Origin: Tyto alba
Lineage: Eukaryota > Chordata > Aves > Strigiformes > Tytonidae
Reading direction: 5' to 3'
Assembly (NCBI RefSeq): GCF_018691265.1
Contig: NW_024881327.1
Coordinates: 25,103,936-25,167,935 of the forward strand
Length of the DNA stretch: 64,000 nucleotides
Shown piece by piece: positions 48,701-60,450 of the stretch. Within the stretch, counting starts at the first letter, position 1, and the number at the start of each line of letters is the position of its first letter. Below the pieces are notes generated by a model. That model made no database searches, was not told the origin of the DNA, and was given only the letters and a program-made list of their open reading frames with translations. The position numbers and the translations under genes are program-made.

Positions 48701-51700
48701 GGACAGGCAGAGGAAAGAACCATTTAATTTAGGTATATGAAATGACAGCACTGTCAGTTATACAAAGGTAACTTTGCACAATGTACAAGTTAAGCTTAGG
48801 CTTCTCCCATCCCTCCATCCCCTCTTCTTCACTTTTTAAGACTAAGTCTTACATATTACATGGGAGAAAGAAAAATGCCAGTCACCAATTGTGGGGCAGA
48901 AATACATTGCAATGCCAATGCAGAGCAACATTTTCTCCAGGATTTTTCCACCAGAGCATATGTCTCAATCGCAAGAGAAACACCATTCCCTCCTTTTCCT
49001 GCCTTTCTGCTGTAAATTATTTGGAGACCAACTGTAAAATGCACAACCACACTGCATCAGAATAAAATAGGAGACTTTCCAAATCTTCTGGTTTTCAGTC
49101 TGGCTTGATTTATCAGGTATGTCTCTACCTGATGGTAGATAGATGACATATATGCCAGGATATGCATTGGTCATAATTTTTTTTTTCAGAAACATTACTC
49201 TGAGCAAATGCAATTCTATCTGTTCTAGTCACAGTTCACACTACATATACGTGCTGTCTGACTCACACAAACAGGTTTAAGTATTTCAGACTGCAAACTG
49301 AAAATTAACTAATTACAACTAATCTGCTCTACCACCTGAGAATTCACTGTTTTACTAACATTCCAGCAAATTCTAAATGAAAATGAGCGCAGACATTTAT
49401 GCTTCTGTACATGAAATTTATCATGTACTTACATATTGCAGATCACTGATGAACCTGGAAAGAATAGATACAGATATCTGGCATTAGATATCCAAATTCA
49501 TTAATAGGAGGGCAGCTGCTACTCTTCCTTTGACGGTTCCAGTTTGGAAACCACAAACGTGTGACTAAAAGGTGTTCAAATACATGTACTTGATTTTGGT
49601 AAATCGACTCCTATAAGAGCATCACCCACTTTGTATCCTAAATTCCAGTAATGGTGAGGCAATGCAGATAGCATCTGGATAACCACTTAAGCAAACAATA
49701 GAAAATAAGAAAGCAGTGAGATTTCACTACTCTGTAGCAAAAAAATTATTTGAACAGCTTTTAAAAATACAATAATATTTTTACTAATTTCTTCCAAAAG
49801 CAGAGGGAAGTGTTTTCCCCAATTTTATTTAAATAAAACATTCAGAGTGAAACGGAAGGGGACACTGGATAGAAGCTGAAACAGGTAATCTACCTGTAAT
49901 GGTTCCTCTCTGAGGTGCTTTGGAGATGTGTACACCCATGCAACTGATACGTAGCTGCAAGCCTTGCTGGCTGGAGAGTGTTCCATCCTGGCAGCACTTA
50001 CAGCAGCCCATGGCTGCATGGACACCACATGCACTGCACACCACTATAAAGGAGGCCAAAAGCCTCTTAACCAAAGGATCTGAAATTTAGCTAGGACCAA
50101 GGAAGAGGGCAGAAAGGATGGCAGTGAAAATAAACGCAAGACCTTCCATCTCAGAGAAGGACAAGAAGTAGGCAATCCACGTTACTTCCTTGTAACGTCA
50201 AACATTTCTTTACTTATCCTGTCTGCCACAAAAACTGCCTGCAGAAAAGTCCTCAGAACCCCCAATGAAACAAGCTCTCCCAAAGACAGCATCACCCTTT
50301 GCAGCCACGGTGGAAGCACAGCACTTACTCACAGCACAAGAGGAACCCAAGCAGAAGCTCCAGAGGCCTCCATCCTGGGTAATTCATGAGGAGTCATCAC
50401 CAGCATTACTTGGCCTCTAACAGAACGAGCCCCAGTTGAAGGGGGAGGGGATTTATTTCGCCTTTTTGTTTTACTAAAAACATCTTAGTTTTTGTTCCAA
50501 TATCCATAGTGGGGAAAAGCAAGGCAGCTGTAAGCCCCTCGAGGTGCTGATGGGCAAGGGCAGAGCTGCCGAGGCAGCCTTGCAGGACTCTGCTCCCTTC
50601 TGCTGGAACGGGCTCTGTGCCAGAGTTCAGAAGCTTTGAGAACCTGACCTCACCATGAATAGCTGTGCTTCTCTGCCCTGCCCTCCTGGACCATGCCACC
50701 AGACTGGTAAGGTTTGTTTACTACCTGTTCTTCAGGATACACCAAGCACCCTCTGCAGCATCAGCCTCTCATTATCCTCCAGCACCTGAGGAGTCAGCTG
50801 GGGCAAATGTAGCCACAGAACAAGCTGGCCATCCCTGCTTTAGGCTATATTGTGAAACAGAACAAGCGCTCTGCTCTGTAGGCTACAGAGGACACATCAT
50901 TTGGGGAAACAGCATTCCAGAATAAGAATTAAATGTATTCTGCCATGGGAGAAGAACAGGAAGAGATTGCACCGCTGGAGGAAGGAGACAAGACTTTAAT
51001 CTCACTATCTAATATGAAATCAGTAAACTAGAGGACAGAAGTCTCCCAACGACACTGGGTCGAGATCTCTAATTAGTTCATGAAGCATTTTACTGAAAGT
51101 ATAATTTTATATGTGTAGCAAAGCAAAAGGTACTGATTAATTGCAACTCATTAGGTGTAAGTTGTTTAGTAATTAGGAAAAATTAATGCAGGCATGGCAA
51201 GGCTGGTGCAGACAAGAATTCCACCTGACTGGTGCATTCCCAATAGCAGCCAGTCTGCTCAACCAGCAGAGGAGTAACTTGAAATTCAGTCCTGACCCAT
51301 GGGGACAAACAGTCAGACCACACATTCCAACTTTTCCAAAATAAATCTTATAAAACAAAGATAATGAATGCCTTTGCTGCAAATGACCGGGTTAGACAGT
51401 TAGTGGCTGTCTCCACCCATGAGCTATTTAAAACTTCATGTTCCATGTATAAAAAGTATTGCTTACCCTATCTAGAGTACTTGTGGATGTATACATCACC
51501 TGTGTTCATGTTATCATGTTTTAGAGTACCGCTAATACTTATGCAGAAGTCAGGTAAGTCATGCTTAAATTGTACACTTCTTAAGGAATTGGAAACAAAC
51601 AAATATCCCAAGTAAGATATTACCAACAAAATTTTAAAAGGTAATTGTATAGCAAATGGTTTTCTACAAAAGCAGACACCAAATTCTGGGCAAGTCTGGG

Positions 51701-53266
51701 TCTGGAATTTGCAGCTTATTTATGACTTAACTATTAATAGCTAACACAAGTGTAAAAGTCACATAAGAAACACAGTTTCCTTCCCACAATGCCACTGGTG
51801 AAGTTGCCTACAAAAAGAAAACTAATAAAGTCTGAAAAATTCACACAAGTAAATTCTTTTCTTTGTACTGAATGGACACACTGTACTCCCACTCCTTCAC
51901 AAAGGAAGTTAAGAGCTTCTTTATACTTCAAGCCTACTCTGTTTTTCTCAACAAAATTCAAATGTAAGGGTCGTGTGAATTATTAACAGATGACAACAGA
52001 GACCTAGCCAGGTATTTCAAACACTTCTATCTCTTCCTCCTACGTGAATTCCTCAATAGCGCATGCAAAGTAAGTCTTCTTACTACTTCCATCCTTTAAA
52101 TCCATAATTAGAGCCACTTAATTAACTTGATGAGAAGTAAAGGCTTTTCTACATTCCCTCCTTCTCTCCTTTCTTTCCCTGGGAGAGCATCTGACCCCAC
52201 TGCCAGTGACAGGGGACTTCACACCTTGTTCTGAAGGGCAGTTAGTGAATCAAGGGAGAGCCTTTTCCCCTCTTAATACCTTTTCAGTAGCACAAGCTCA
52301 TGCGGAACACCATGCAATCCAGTGGAAACAGAGATACTATTTACTTCTGAACTGGAATAAACATACAATCAGGAAACCTGAAAACAGACTAAAGCTTTTG
52401 TCATGTCAAAATGTTAACCATCATCTCATGTTAAAGGCAAGTCCTGTTTATTATAAACACTTTGATCAAGCCCTCCTCCCCCATCCCTCCAACCCCGCAA
52501 ACCCCACCAACAAAGAGGTGAACGGAAGGACACCACATGAATCCAGCACCACTGCTTGACAGCATGCTTGGTATTTACAAACTTAACACTGCTTCAGTCC
52601 ATTCGCATCATTTAACTCAAATAAATTCTGAACTTGTCAAATAATCTCTGCAAATCCAATGCAAGAAATAAAAATTAAATCATGTAAGTTAGCATCAGTG
52701 CAACTGAAAGATAATATTTGACAACATAGGAAAACCTACTGAAATTAGAACTACAGTAGTAAGCTTTAAAAATTGCAAACTTTTTGCCAACTTTGAAAAA
52801 TAATCCAGATGATCCTAAATGAGCACATACTTTTCTATTTACTTCAAAATTTAAATCCATAAACTTTCATCAATTAAAAGGACCATTTCAAAAGGTATGG
52901 TGAAGCACAGCATCTGACATAACAAAAAGGGGGGGGGGGTCAAGTTTCCCCCCGTGGTGCAGATAGCTCCCAGTGATGCCACAGGGAATTACTTGCAAAA
53001 ACATAAACAAGAATAGCCTCTTTGGATTGGATTTGACTCCACTTCACACATACACTGTTTATTACAACTGCTATAAAAATGGACAAAAGCAGCACATACA
53101 TCAGCAGCAGCTCCTGCTTAAAAACAATAAGCACAGCACATTCCCCCCTCAGCCAGCTCCCCGCTGGAAGTATTCCAGACTAAGCCACAAAAACTTAACA
53201 GTGAGCTTTTGAATGACAGGACATCATCATGTGCTCCATAATCTACAGAATCAGTCAAGTACTTAC

Positions 53267-53338
53267 AAGGTTTCTTAAACAAATTGATCATGCCTACAAT
53301 TTCAGACGAAGTCAGAGAAACTCCAGACTTGATCTTCT
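53267..53338 (-). CDS. CRACD: CRACD exon 2, candidate 72-nt cassette exon
   Basis: The exon is bounded by a strong acceptor (TTTTGTTTCTTCCTCAG) and a near-consensus donor (CTT|GTAAGTAC). It is 72 bases long, phase 1 at both ends and open throughout. It therefore adds 24 residues without disturbing the frame: a Glu made across the exon 1 junction, then KIKSGVSLTSSEIVGMINLF and KKP, with the last base starting a Tyr codon completed by exon 3. The segment resembles a short amphipathic helix with basic ends, placed directly before the basic KKKAGKFQPFKKLFG block. No domain is recognised. Exons 1 and 3 join equally well without it, so alternative splicing is likely. It could also belong to transcripts with another first exon. 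Reality as an exon rests on splice-site quality and phase only. Confidence 0.65.
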
Positions 53339-55017
53339 CTGAGGAAGAAACAAAAGCCATGAAATCAACAAAGAGAAGGGTTTGTTTGGCTTTTTTTGTT
53401 GTTGTTTTTAAGACAGCTCTGAAGGACATACTGTAATGTGGTAGGAGGCTTGTACGAACAGCCTTACAAATCAAGCTGAGCATGTATTTCAGCACTCTGT
53501 TTTTATTTAGCACTCTCACTGTGGAAAATGCTGAGGGAGGTTTTAAATAGCAAGAGCCAAGGTGATTTCAGATTGATAGCTAAGACCTCCTGACTGATCT
53601 TTCATGCGATATTCATTTGGTACATTAGTTTATATAACCGCTTTTTGCTCAGTCTTCCCCAGCTACAAAGCCAAAAATAGCTTACCTTTTCCACAAGGGC
53701 AGTAACGTACACCTGGAACTCTTTATAGGTGCTATGAATAACAGCAGCTGGTTTTAAGTCAGAAAAATCCTGTCATTATATAATCATCCATGTTTTCACC
53801 TTTACAAGAACAATATTAATGTCAATAACTACCATGAAATCTGGAGGCTGCATTTTCCAAGAAAAATTGTGCCAGACACTGGTATTTTCTGAAGCATCCT
53901 ATAGTACCATGAAATGGAAAAAAGCATTAAGGAGACTATATTATTGTCATAAAAGAAGCAACAATGATGCAAATCCCTTTTAGAAAGCAATAAAGTTTTG
54001 AATATAAAACCTAGAAAAAGATTTCATTATGCAGTTCAATACAGGCTGAACCAAAGCCTACTGCAGTACTTCTCTGTACTCTGGATAAAACTTCCCGTGG
54101 CTCCAGCAGCTCCTTTTGCAGAGGTGTCAGTCTTCCATAAACCGATCTTTGCAACCAAGATTTAAGGGAGAATATACCCAGGAAAGCTAGGCTCCCAGAT
54201 CTGTAGTTTGGCATACAAATGGGTGGTCTAATTTTCAAGTCTCCTGGGAACCTGGTAGTTTATAGTGCAGTAAAATCCTCTACAGGAAATTCATGTTTCA
54301 ATACTGTCTTTTCAATTCTTGCATGGTCTTTGTTCAAAATCACGTTTTACAGGTTTTACCGAAAGATCAGCAAGAACTGGCTAAGCTCAGGCCTTCACAT
54401 TCCAAAGGTGTTTAGACCAAAAAGTGCTTCCCATAAAGCTCAAGATCTACAGAAAGGCTGTACTTTATAATGTGAAACCAAAGTTTACAGTTATCATCTG
54501 GTTTAAACAGAGGTCCTTAGCACTTGCATATCAATCACCGAGACTTCTGAAGTCAGTAAGATAAAGCCTTTATCAGAGGAAAATTTTAATTAATCTATTG
54601 TACACAGTGCATTCAACAATATCAGATTCCTTAAATCTCCCTGTCAAGTCAATTAAAAACACATTTTATTTGGAGAAACATTGAAGAGTCCCAGTTTTTC
54701 AATTCTGCTTAGCAGCCTCATTTTGATAAGCACTAGAAATACAGACATACAGGATAATTCCCCCAAAACATAGGCAAATGGGATCAAACTGAAAATGAGA
54801 GAAGATAAAATAAAAAGCTTGAGAGTAATATCCTCCTGTCGCTCTCTCCTCTGAGGTATCTCACACTGATTTTTTTGTTAGATATATCAAGACGTATGTG
54901 TAATTATTACTTTAGCAACTTCTTTCTTTAGGGACACATTTTATTTCAGTAATGAAACATTCTCAGGAGCCAAGAGAATGACTTTCACCCAATTTCATTT
55001 TTAATTAAAAAGAGATT

Positions 55018-55037
55018 AAAAAAAAAAAAAAAAAAAA
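55018..55037. repeat. A20 homopolymer
   Basis: Uninterrupted A run after AAAAAGAGATT. No attached element recognised. Confidence 0.9.
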
Positions 55038-58000
55038 GAAGAATAGAATGATGAAACTACTCTGGTCTGACAAAATGCATGGCTTTTTGACCCATCTAAA
55101 AGGGCTGCTTCCTCCACTCCAGTAGCTGACAGACCAAGATTCCCTGCAGCAAATAAATCACTTCACACAGCAACCTCAAGGCTTCCTCCCACAGCACTAT
55201 ACTAGATCTAGCACCCCCCATAAGAGCAAGCAAGCCAGGATTAATTCAAACCATGAGAACTTGCGATAGGGCTCAGGACCATCAGAGAGGTTGCACAGAT
55301 ACCCAAGCAAATACTCTGTGGATCACAGCTGTGGTCACTCCCCTGGGCACATTCTGCAGCTATTCAAGTCCTTTTCAGTTTTATCACATCTAACCCCACA
55401 ACTGAGATCCACCTTAGAGACCAGTAGATGAACATTACACTACTGAAAAGCAGAGGTGTCAAGAGGTACCTCTTAAAGGGAGTACCTAATCTAGCATAAA
55501 AGTTGGAGATGCGTGAATGACCATGAAACAATCTCCTAGCTGAGGACACAGCACTGTTTAATAATCACACAAGGTTATCAAAGGACTTTTTGTAACAGCA
55601 GCTGAGGAGCAGCATCACTCAGACAAGAGGCATGAAGACAAGTGGTGGACAATCCAGCAAAGAAGAGGTAGAAACCACTCTCCCTATAACTTCCTAATAT
55701 CAGCTTTTTCTCAGTCACATCCAAACTGCCTGCCACCAGTGCCACAGCCTTTCTCTTTTTAAGCAGGGATGAAAATTGAAACACAAGCTTTTTTTACACA
55801 TCAAAACATTAAATGAAAGACAAGTGAAAGGTGAAGTGACAGAATTAAACTTGGTGCAGTCAAAATTTAAAGACAAAAATACAGTGATTTTTTCAATTGA
55901 CTTACATGAAAGTAGGTTTTGATAGTTGAAGAGTGTAATGCAGTAGACATTTAAAAGGTCCTAGTTATTCCCCAAACAACTCCAGTTCATGCAAAATTTA
56001 AAAAAAAAAATAGGCAGATGGGGTGTTTCGCTTTTACATTTTCTTCTGCAGAGAGTGATTAAATAATTCACATCACTGAACTGGCAGTGATGCCATCCCC
56101 TGATTCCAAACTGAAATTTTTGCCTCCGCTTGCCAGTTTAGCTGACTTCATATTTCATCTGGACCTGCTCTGGATGCAACAGGAAATTGAGACAGTGGGA
56201 TTGCTAAAACCTTATCATATATAGTTGTAGATACTGTAGATTATTAATGCAACCATGGATTTGACGTAGGCACTAGTTTTTTAATGCAGAAAACAGGCTT
56301 TGTCAGAAAACTTACCTGATGGTTAAAAAGCCCACAGGTTACCAATTTACTCAAGTGCTCCAAGTTACATGCAGCCAGTGGAGAAATCTATTAAGAGAGT
56401 GGCCAACAATGAATCAGGCAAAACTCACTTCACTGGAAGCCAGAAAGTTACTGAAGGGTGGTTAATGGTACAAAAGATGTGATGCATTATTCAGACAAAA
56501 CACATCCCACAGAAACTACTCAGGAGGAAATAAAGAGAGCTCTCCAGGAATGTAGTTGGACTCTTGTCTCTCATTTGTCCCTTAAATTCTGGAGGTCCAA
56601 ATGGAAATACTCCCAAGTTAGCATAAGAAATTTGACAATATATGGCATTTGCAATGGTATATACAGTCATCCACCTCTAATCGGCTTCTTCAAACAAACT
56701 CTACTTGGTAATGACCAGGAAGGCTGCCTGGTGCCCACTGAGTGAACTTTGAGAAATAATTTTTTTGTTTTCTTGTGAGTGGACAGGTGCCCCATTTCCA
56801 GATAAACAGTCCCAACAGCACAGTCCTCAGCAGCAGCAAAACCACCAAGGGTCGAAGGAAGCAGCATCTCCCCAGGGAGATGCACCTCTGTCCCAGAGTA
56901 AGCACTGATTGCAGAGTGCCTACCACCGCTCCCCACAATGTGCTCTTCTGAAGGCAGATCGGCAATGCCAATTTACCAGACTTTTCAGCACAACACCTCT
57001 CTAACACCCTGACTTTGCGAAAGCAAGACAAAATGATATTTTTTTAACATCTTTACCAGAACTCCTGGTTGGAAAGAAGCATCTCTTGTATTAATCAACA
57101 CCCTTTGAACCAACATAAAACCTGGCAAGTGTTGCTTCTTATCTTACTAAGCCACAAACCTTGTTGAATCTTGCTCCATTATTATCTTATCTATGAGCAG
57201 CTAAATTTCTACCAGGTTGGCTCAACTAACCAACTTATGTTGCTGTGATTTTGACATTTCAGAATAGTTCTGTTACACAACCGGAGCAGAAATAAAAACA
57301 CTCGAGCAGCTGAAAGAGTAGAGCTGAATAAGAAGTGCTACAAAACAGGAACAGATTTAGGAATAATGAGGTCACCTCACACCTCAACACACATTAAGTT
57401 ATTCTGTTCACTCAAATAGCTTCACGTTCAGTAGTAGTCAGAGAACAAAATACCACACCATTTTAAAGAGACAGAAGCATTTCAATACTTTGGCTGATTA
57501 GAAAGAATGAACAAAGAACAATACCATCATGCGCTACCCTTCCAGCTTTCTCCTGGTTTTACAGGTGGAGAGAGAATTAAGGAGGCAGAAAAATGTTCAT
57601 TCCCGCCTCACCCCCTCCAAGTGAGAGACCCCTAATCTGAACATGTGGCTGCACCTCCAGAGCATGGAGCAACTGTGGTATTTATGGTGCTTCAGAAGCA
57701 TCGTGTGCCTGATCGAGCACTCAGGTGCTACTGTGATGACAGCATGAAAGAGCTCCTTCTTGCCAGGTACTTTGGCTTTTCAGCCCTTCTTACTCCAGTC
57801 TCTTTTTTATTTAGCAAAGGAGAGGTGCAGTATTAGCTTCCCTCCAAACTGTTCAGTCACACAAAAGCAAAACTGAGTACTACGTGGCCGGGCAGTGCTG
57901 GTGTCAGGGGTTCCCTGGGAGTGCGGAAGAGGAGAGGACTGGTGGGAGGCTGGAAGGCAGGCAGGTGTTCAGGTGTCTGAAGATGAGTGAACAACTGATG

Positions 58001-58103
58001 AGTGGACAAGAAAGGAATGTGAAGGATCAACACACGATAAAACTAGTCTGAATCTTCATCGGATTGGTAATATCAGTGCAGTCAAGAGCTGACTTGGTTG
58101 TTG

Positions 58104-58136
58104 TTTGGGGTTTTTTTTCCAAAAAAAGACCCCAAA
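58104..58136. repeat. 33-base inverted repeat
   Basis: TTTGGGG plus eight T pairs with seven A, GA and CCCCAAA, giving a 15-bp stem (one G-T pair) around a 3-base loop. It is intronic. The stem is mostly homopolymer, so a simple-sequence origin is likely. Confidence 0.8.
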
Positions 58137-60343
58137 GACCATGCTTTTCTAAAACAGAGAGGAGTGCAGCAGCCAATATCTAATAAAAGAAAGTTCTAGA
58201 TGTCAGAATCGCTCAAAAAGCATGACTGCCTACTGAGCTAAAGCATGATATTGCTATCCCTAAAAGGGAGTTGGTATCTAAGCAGATACAGATTGCAATC
58301 ACTGACTCATCCACCCTGGGCCTTTAAGTCAAACTGATGAAGAATGAAGGGCTGACAGAAGGAAAAGAGGGGGTAGGAAAATAAGGAGGCAGAGGGGATT
58401 TAAACAAGATTAGCTACATGTGAATCCTAAATAAAGATTAAAATCAATGCTTTGTGGATTTGGGGATTTCTGAAGTCAGGGTCCTGAAATTAGCAGAAAA
58501 CTGGCAGTTCAGGAGCTTGTATGATGACTTTTCTGGGGACAACTTTCAGCAGTATTTTAACTCTTAAGACTGCATAGTTCTTCCAAGCTTCTTAAAACTA
58601 TAAGGAGAAATTGGCATTTAGTGCAGGCTCCCATTCTTTTTTTCTTTTTAAAATTGCTGCTCCCATTCCATAATTAGCTCAACCATCCATTTTAATACAA
58701 ACAACAAAGTCTTTCCCCCAGAAGTCTTCCTACGGTTTATATACCCTGATGCCTCCAGCAGAGTCAAGCACTCATAAGACAGTGAATAGCCTGGGTCTGT
58801 TCTGTTGCACCAATATGATAAACACCATTGGTGGAATGATCTTGGATGATCTTGCTTATCTAACTTTTAGTTAGCTGATATGGATTACAAATCTTTAAAG
58901 CCAGAGAAAGCACTGTTAACTCCTGCTTCTGTAACAAGTGCTCAACATAGGTCAGACTTCTTTGCAGATTAAGAAGCATATCGGTGGTCTTAGGAAATAT
59001 TTTATGCTTTTTAGAATTAAGATTTCCATAAGAAAATTCATTATCTCTTAATTCGTACATATTCATACTCTCTTGGAACTGACTGAATTGTAGGCTTCTC
59101 CATTACAACTTTGTGTAGACATCACAAAGGCTATATGAATTTCCCTTATGTACTTAATACGAATTACAAGTTATTAAGCTATAGGTGATGATAAGTGCCT
59201 TTCATTTTCATGTGACAATGTTTTAAAATGTATTAGCTGGTCTGTTAATTCTAAAATTGATGGTCTAGTTTCCCTGGAAAGGTGTTAGTTTCCATGAGGG
59301 AAGCTGGGAATATGACTAAGGAAAATAAGTTACATGTCTTCAGCTTATTTAATAACATTTCAGCAGAAGTAAAATATAGAGATGGTATTGTTTTCACTAA
59401 TGATGTGTGCAGCTAAGATACCAAAACCCCAAATGAGGAATTCAATTTAATTTATCCTCAAGCAAATTCTTGAACTGGAACCTAAAAGAATTGTTTTCTT
59501 TACGATCTAGTTTTCCATAATTCCTTCCTATGTATCTATCACTGGAGATTTTCTTATGGCAGTTTGCTTTATATCGCTTAAAAGAGGAAATCCCGTAAGT
59601 TTGGAAATATAAAAGTTTGTATTTTGTATCCTTAAAGATAGTTTCATCTTTCAGTAATAAAGTTTCGTTTTTTGCTGTGAGACTATATAACAATGAAAGG
59701 AGTAGCACTGTTTAGGAGTCTCTAAGTGTTTTCCAGGACAAAATGTTGCCAGAGGAAGTTCAGCTTCAGTATCAGGAAGAATTTCTCAATAAAGTAGATT
59801 AAACAACTGGACACATATATGAAGTGCAAGAACATTTACCTTGACAAGGTACTCAGAAAAATCATGAAATAAACAGCCCTACACTTAAAAGAGGAAACAC
59901 AAAATAAACTGAATACAATATTGCTTCTTAGAGCTAGTTTCTAGGACTCTTTTATTCACAGAATGCTCGAATAAAGCTGAACATTGCTACAGTTTAAAAT
60001 AATGGGGAAAAAGAAAAAAAGAAAGGGAAACAAGGAAGAAAACACTACATCAAATCCTGCTGTAAAACCCTGTAACTTAGACTTCCTGTACAAATACTTG
60101 GATCTTGCGAGCTTAAGCGATCAAGTATGCTGCAGACCATGCACGAAAGACCCTGGGAGACCTTTCTGTAGTAAGAAGGAACTGCAAGACCAGTCTGGTC
60201 AGCTCTACAGATTCTAGACACGGGCATAAGCAGATTCCTTGCTGTAGTTTATGAGGAAGGAAGAGGCTTCCTCTGTAAATAAAATGAAAATGTGTTCTGT
60301 CTCTTTAATTTGCAACCAAAAAAGCAGTTTATTTTTACAGTAC

Positions 60344-60410
60344 CTGAATCATCAGTACTCAGTACCTCAGAGTGAACATTTTGGTTAGTATCACTTTCAG
60401 CTGCAGCCAT
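60344..60410 (-). CDS. CRACD: CRACD coding exon 1 (N-terminus)
   Basis: It encodes residues 1-22, MAAAESDTNQNVHSEVLSTD followed by DS, plus the first base of the next codon. The donor is CAG|GTACTG. The peptide is acidic and Ser/Thr-rich, with no signal peptide or membrane segment, which suits a cytoplasmic protein. The exon ends in phase 1. It joins in frame either to the 72-base cassette exon (making Glu) or directly to exon 3 (making Asp). I do not recall this exact N-terminus from the best-known human reference protein, which starts at the Met in exon 4. The case here rests on splice sites, phase and start context, so this entry is less certain than the downstream exons. Confidence 0.75.
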
Positions 60411-60450
60411 GTTTTTTTGTGGGTGTTTTTGTTTTGCTTTTCAAATGTTA
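60411..60450 (-). other. CRACD: 5'UTR part of exon 1 (first coding exon)
   Basis: On the minus strand, the pyrimidine-rich tract TGTGCTTCTTGTTTCAG ends at 60451. It is a strong 3' splice site, so this exon is spliced to an upstream non-coding exon. The 40 bases before the ATG contain an in-frame TGA, which fixes the ATG at 60410 as the first possible start in this exon. The start context is AAC ATG G, with A at -3 and G at +4, a good vertebrate initiation context. Confidence 0.75.

Larger units (their letters stand above)
35486..53266 (-). other. CRACD intron 2
   Basis: This intron of 17781 bases is the largest in the window. It holds the upstream half of the CpG-rich patch (to 35715), an AAT/A tract at 40096-40124, a possible MIR-like tail near 42640-42740, T15 around 48137-48151 and an 11-base G run near 52929-52940. 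The AT-rich stretch 46480-46640 is featureless to me. No other gene was seen, and the open frame 45259-45657 (minus, 132 codons) has no recognisable motif. Confidence 0.85.
53339..60343 (-). other. CRACD intron 1
   Basis: This intron of 7005 bases lies between exon 1 and the cassette exon. It contains an A20 tract at 55018-55037 and a perfect hairpin at 58104-58136. No gene, LTR or LINE was recognised. Confidence 0.8.
1..60450 (-). other. CRACD: CRACD gene, partial (eight coding exons)
   Basis: This is one spliced gene on the minus strand. All eight exons have AG acceptors and GT donors where both ends are visible, and their phases join without a break. The joined frame has no stop over 1101 codons, or 1125 with the cassette exon. 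From knowledge of the family, CRACD is a cytoplasmic actin regulator that binds and inhibits capping protein, which favours filament growth and supports epithelial junctions. Residue numbers in these entries leave the cassette out. Intron lengths in transcript order are 7005, 17781, 16843, 9019, 3669, 1304 and 1414 bases. The gene is incomplete at both ends: the promoter and the first non-coding exon lie beyond 64000, and the C-terminus and 3'UTR lie before position 1. Human CRACD is about 1230 residues, so several hundred residues are missing. The paralogue CRACDL shares some features, but the peptides in exons 4, 5 and 7 fit CRACD much better. Confidence 0.93.
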
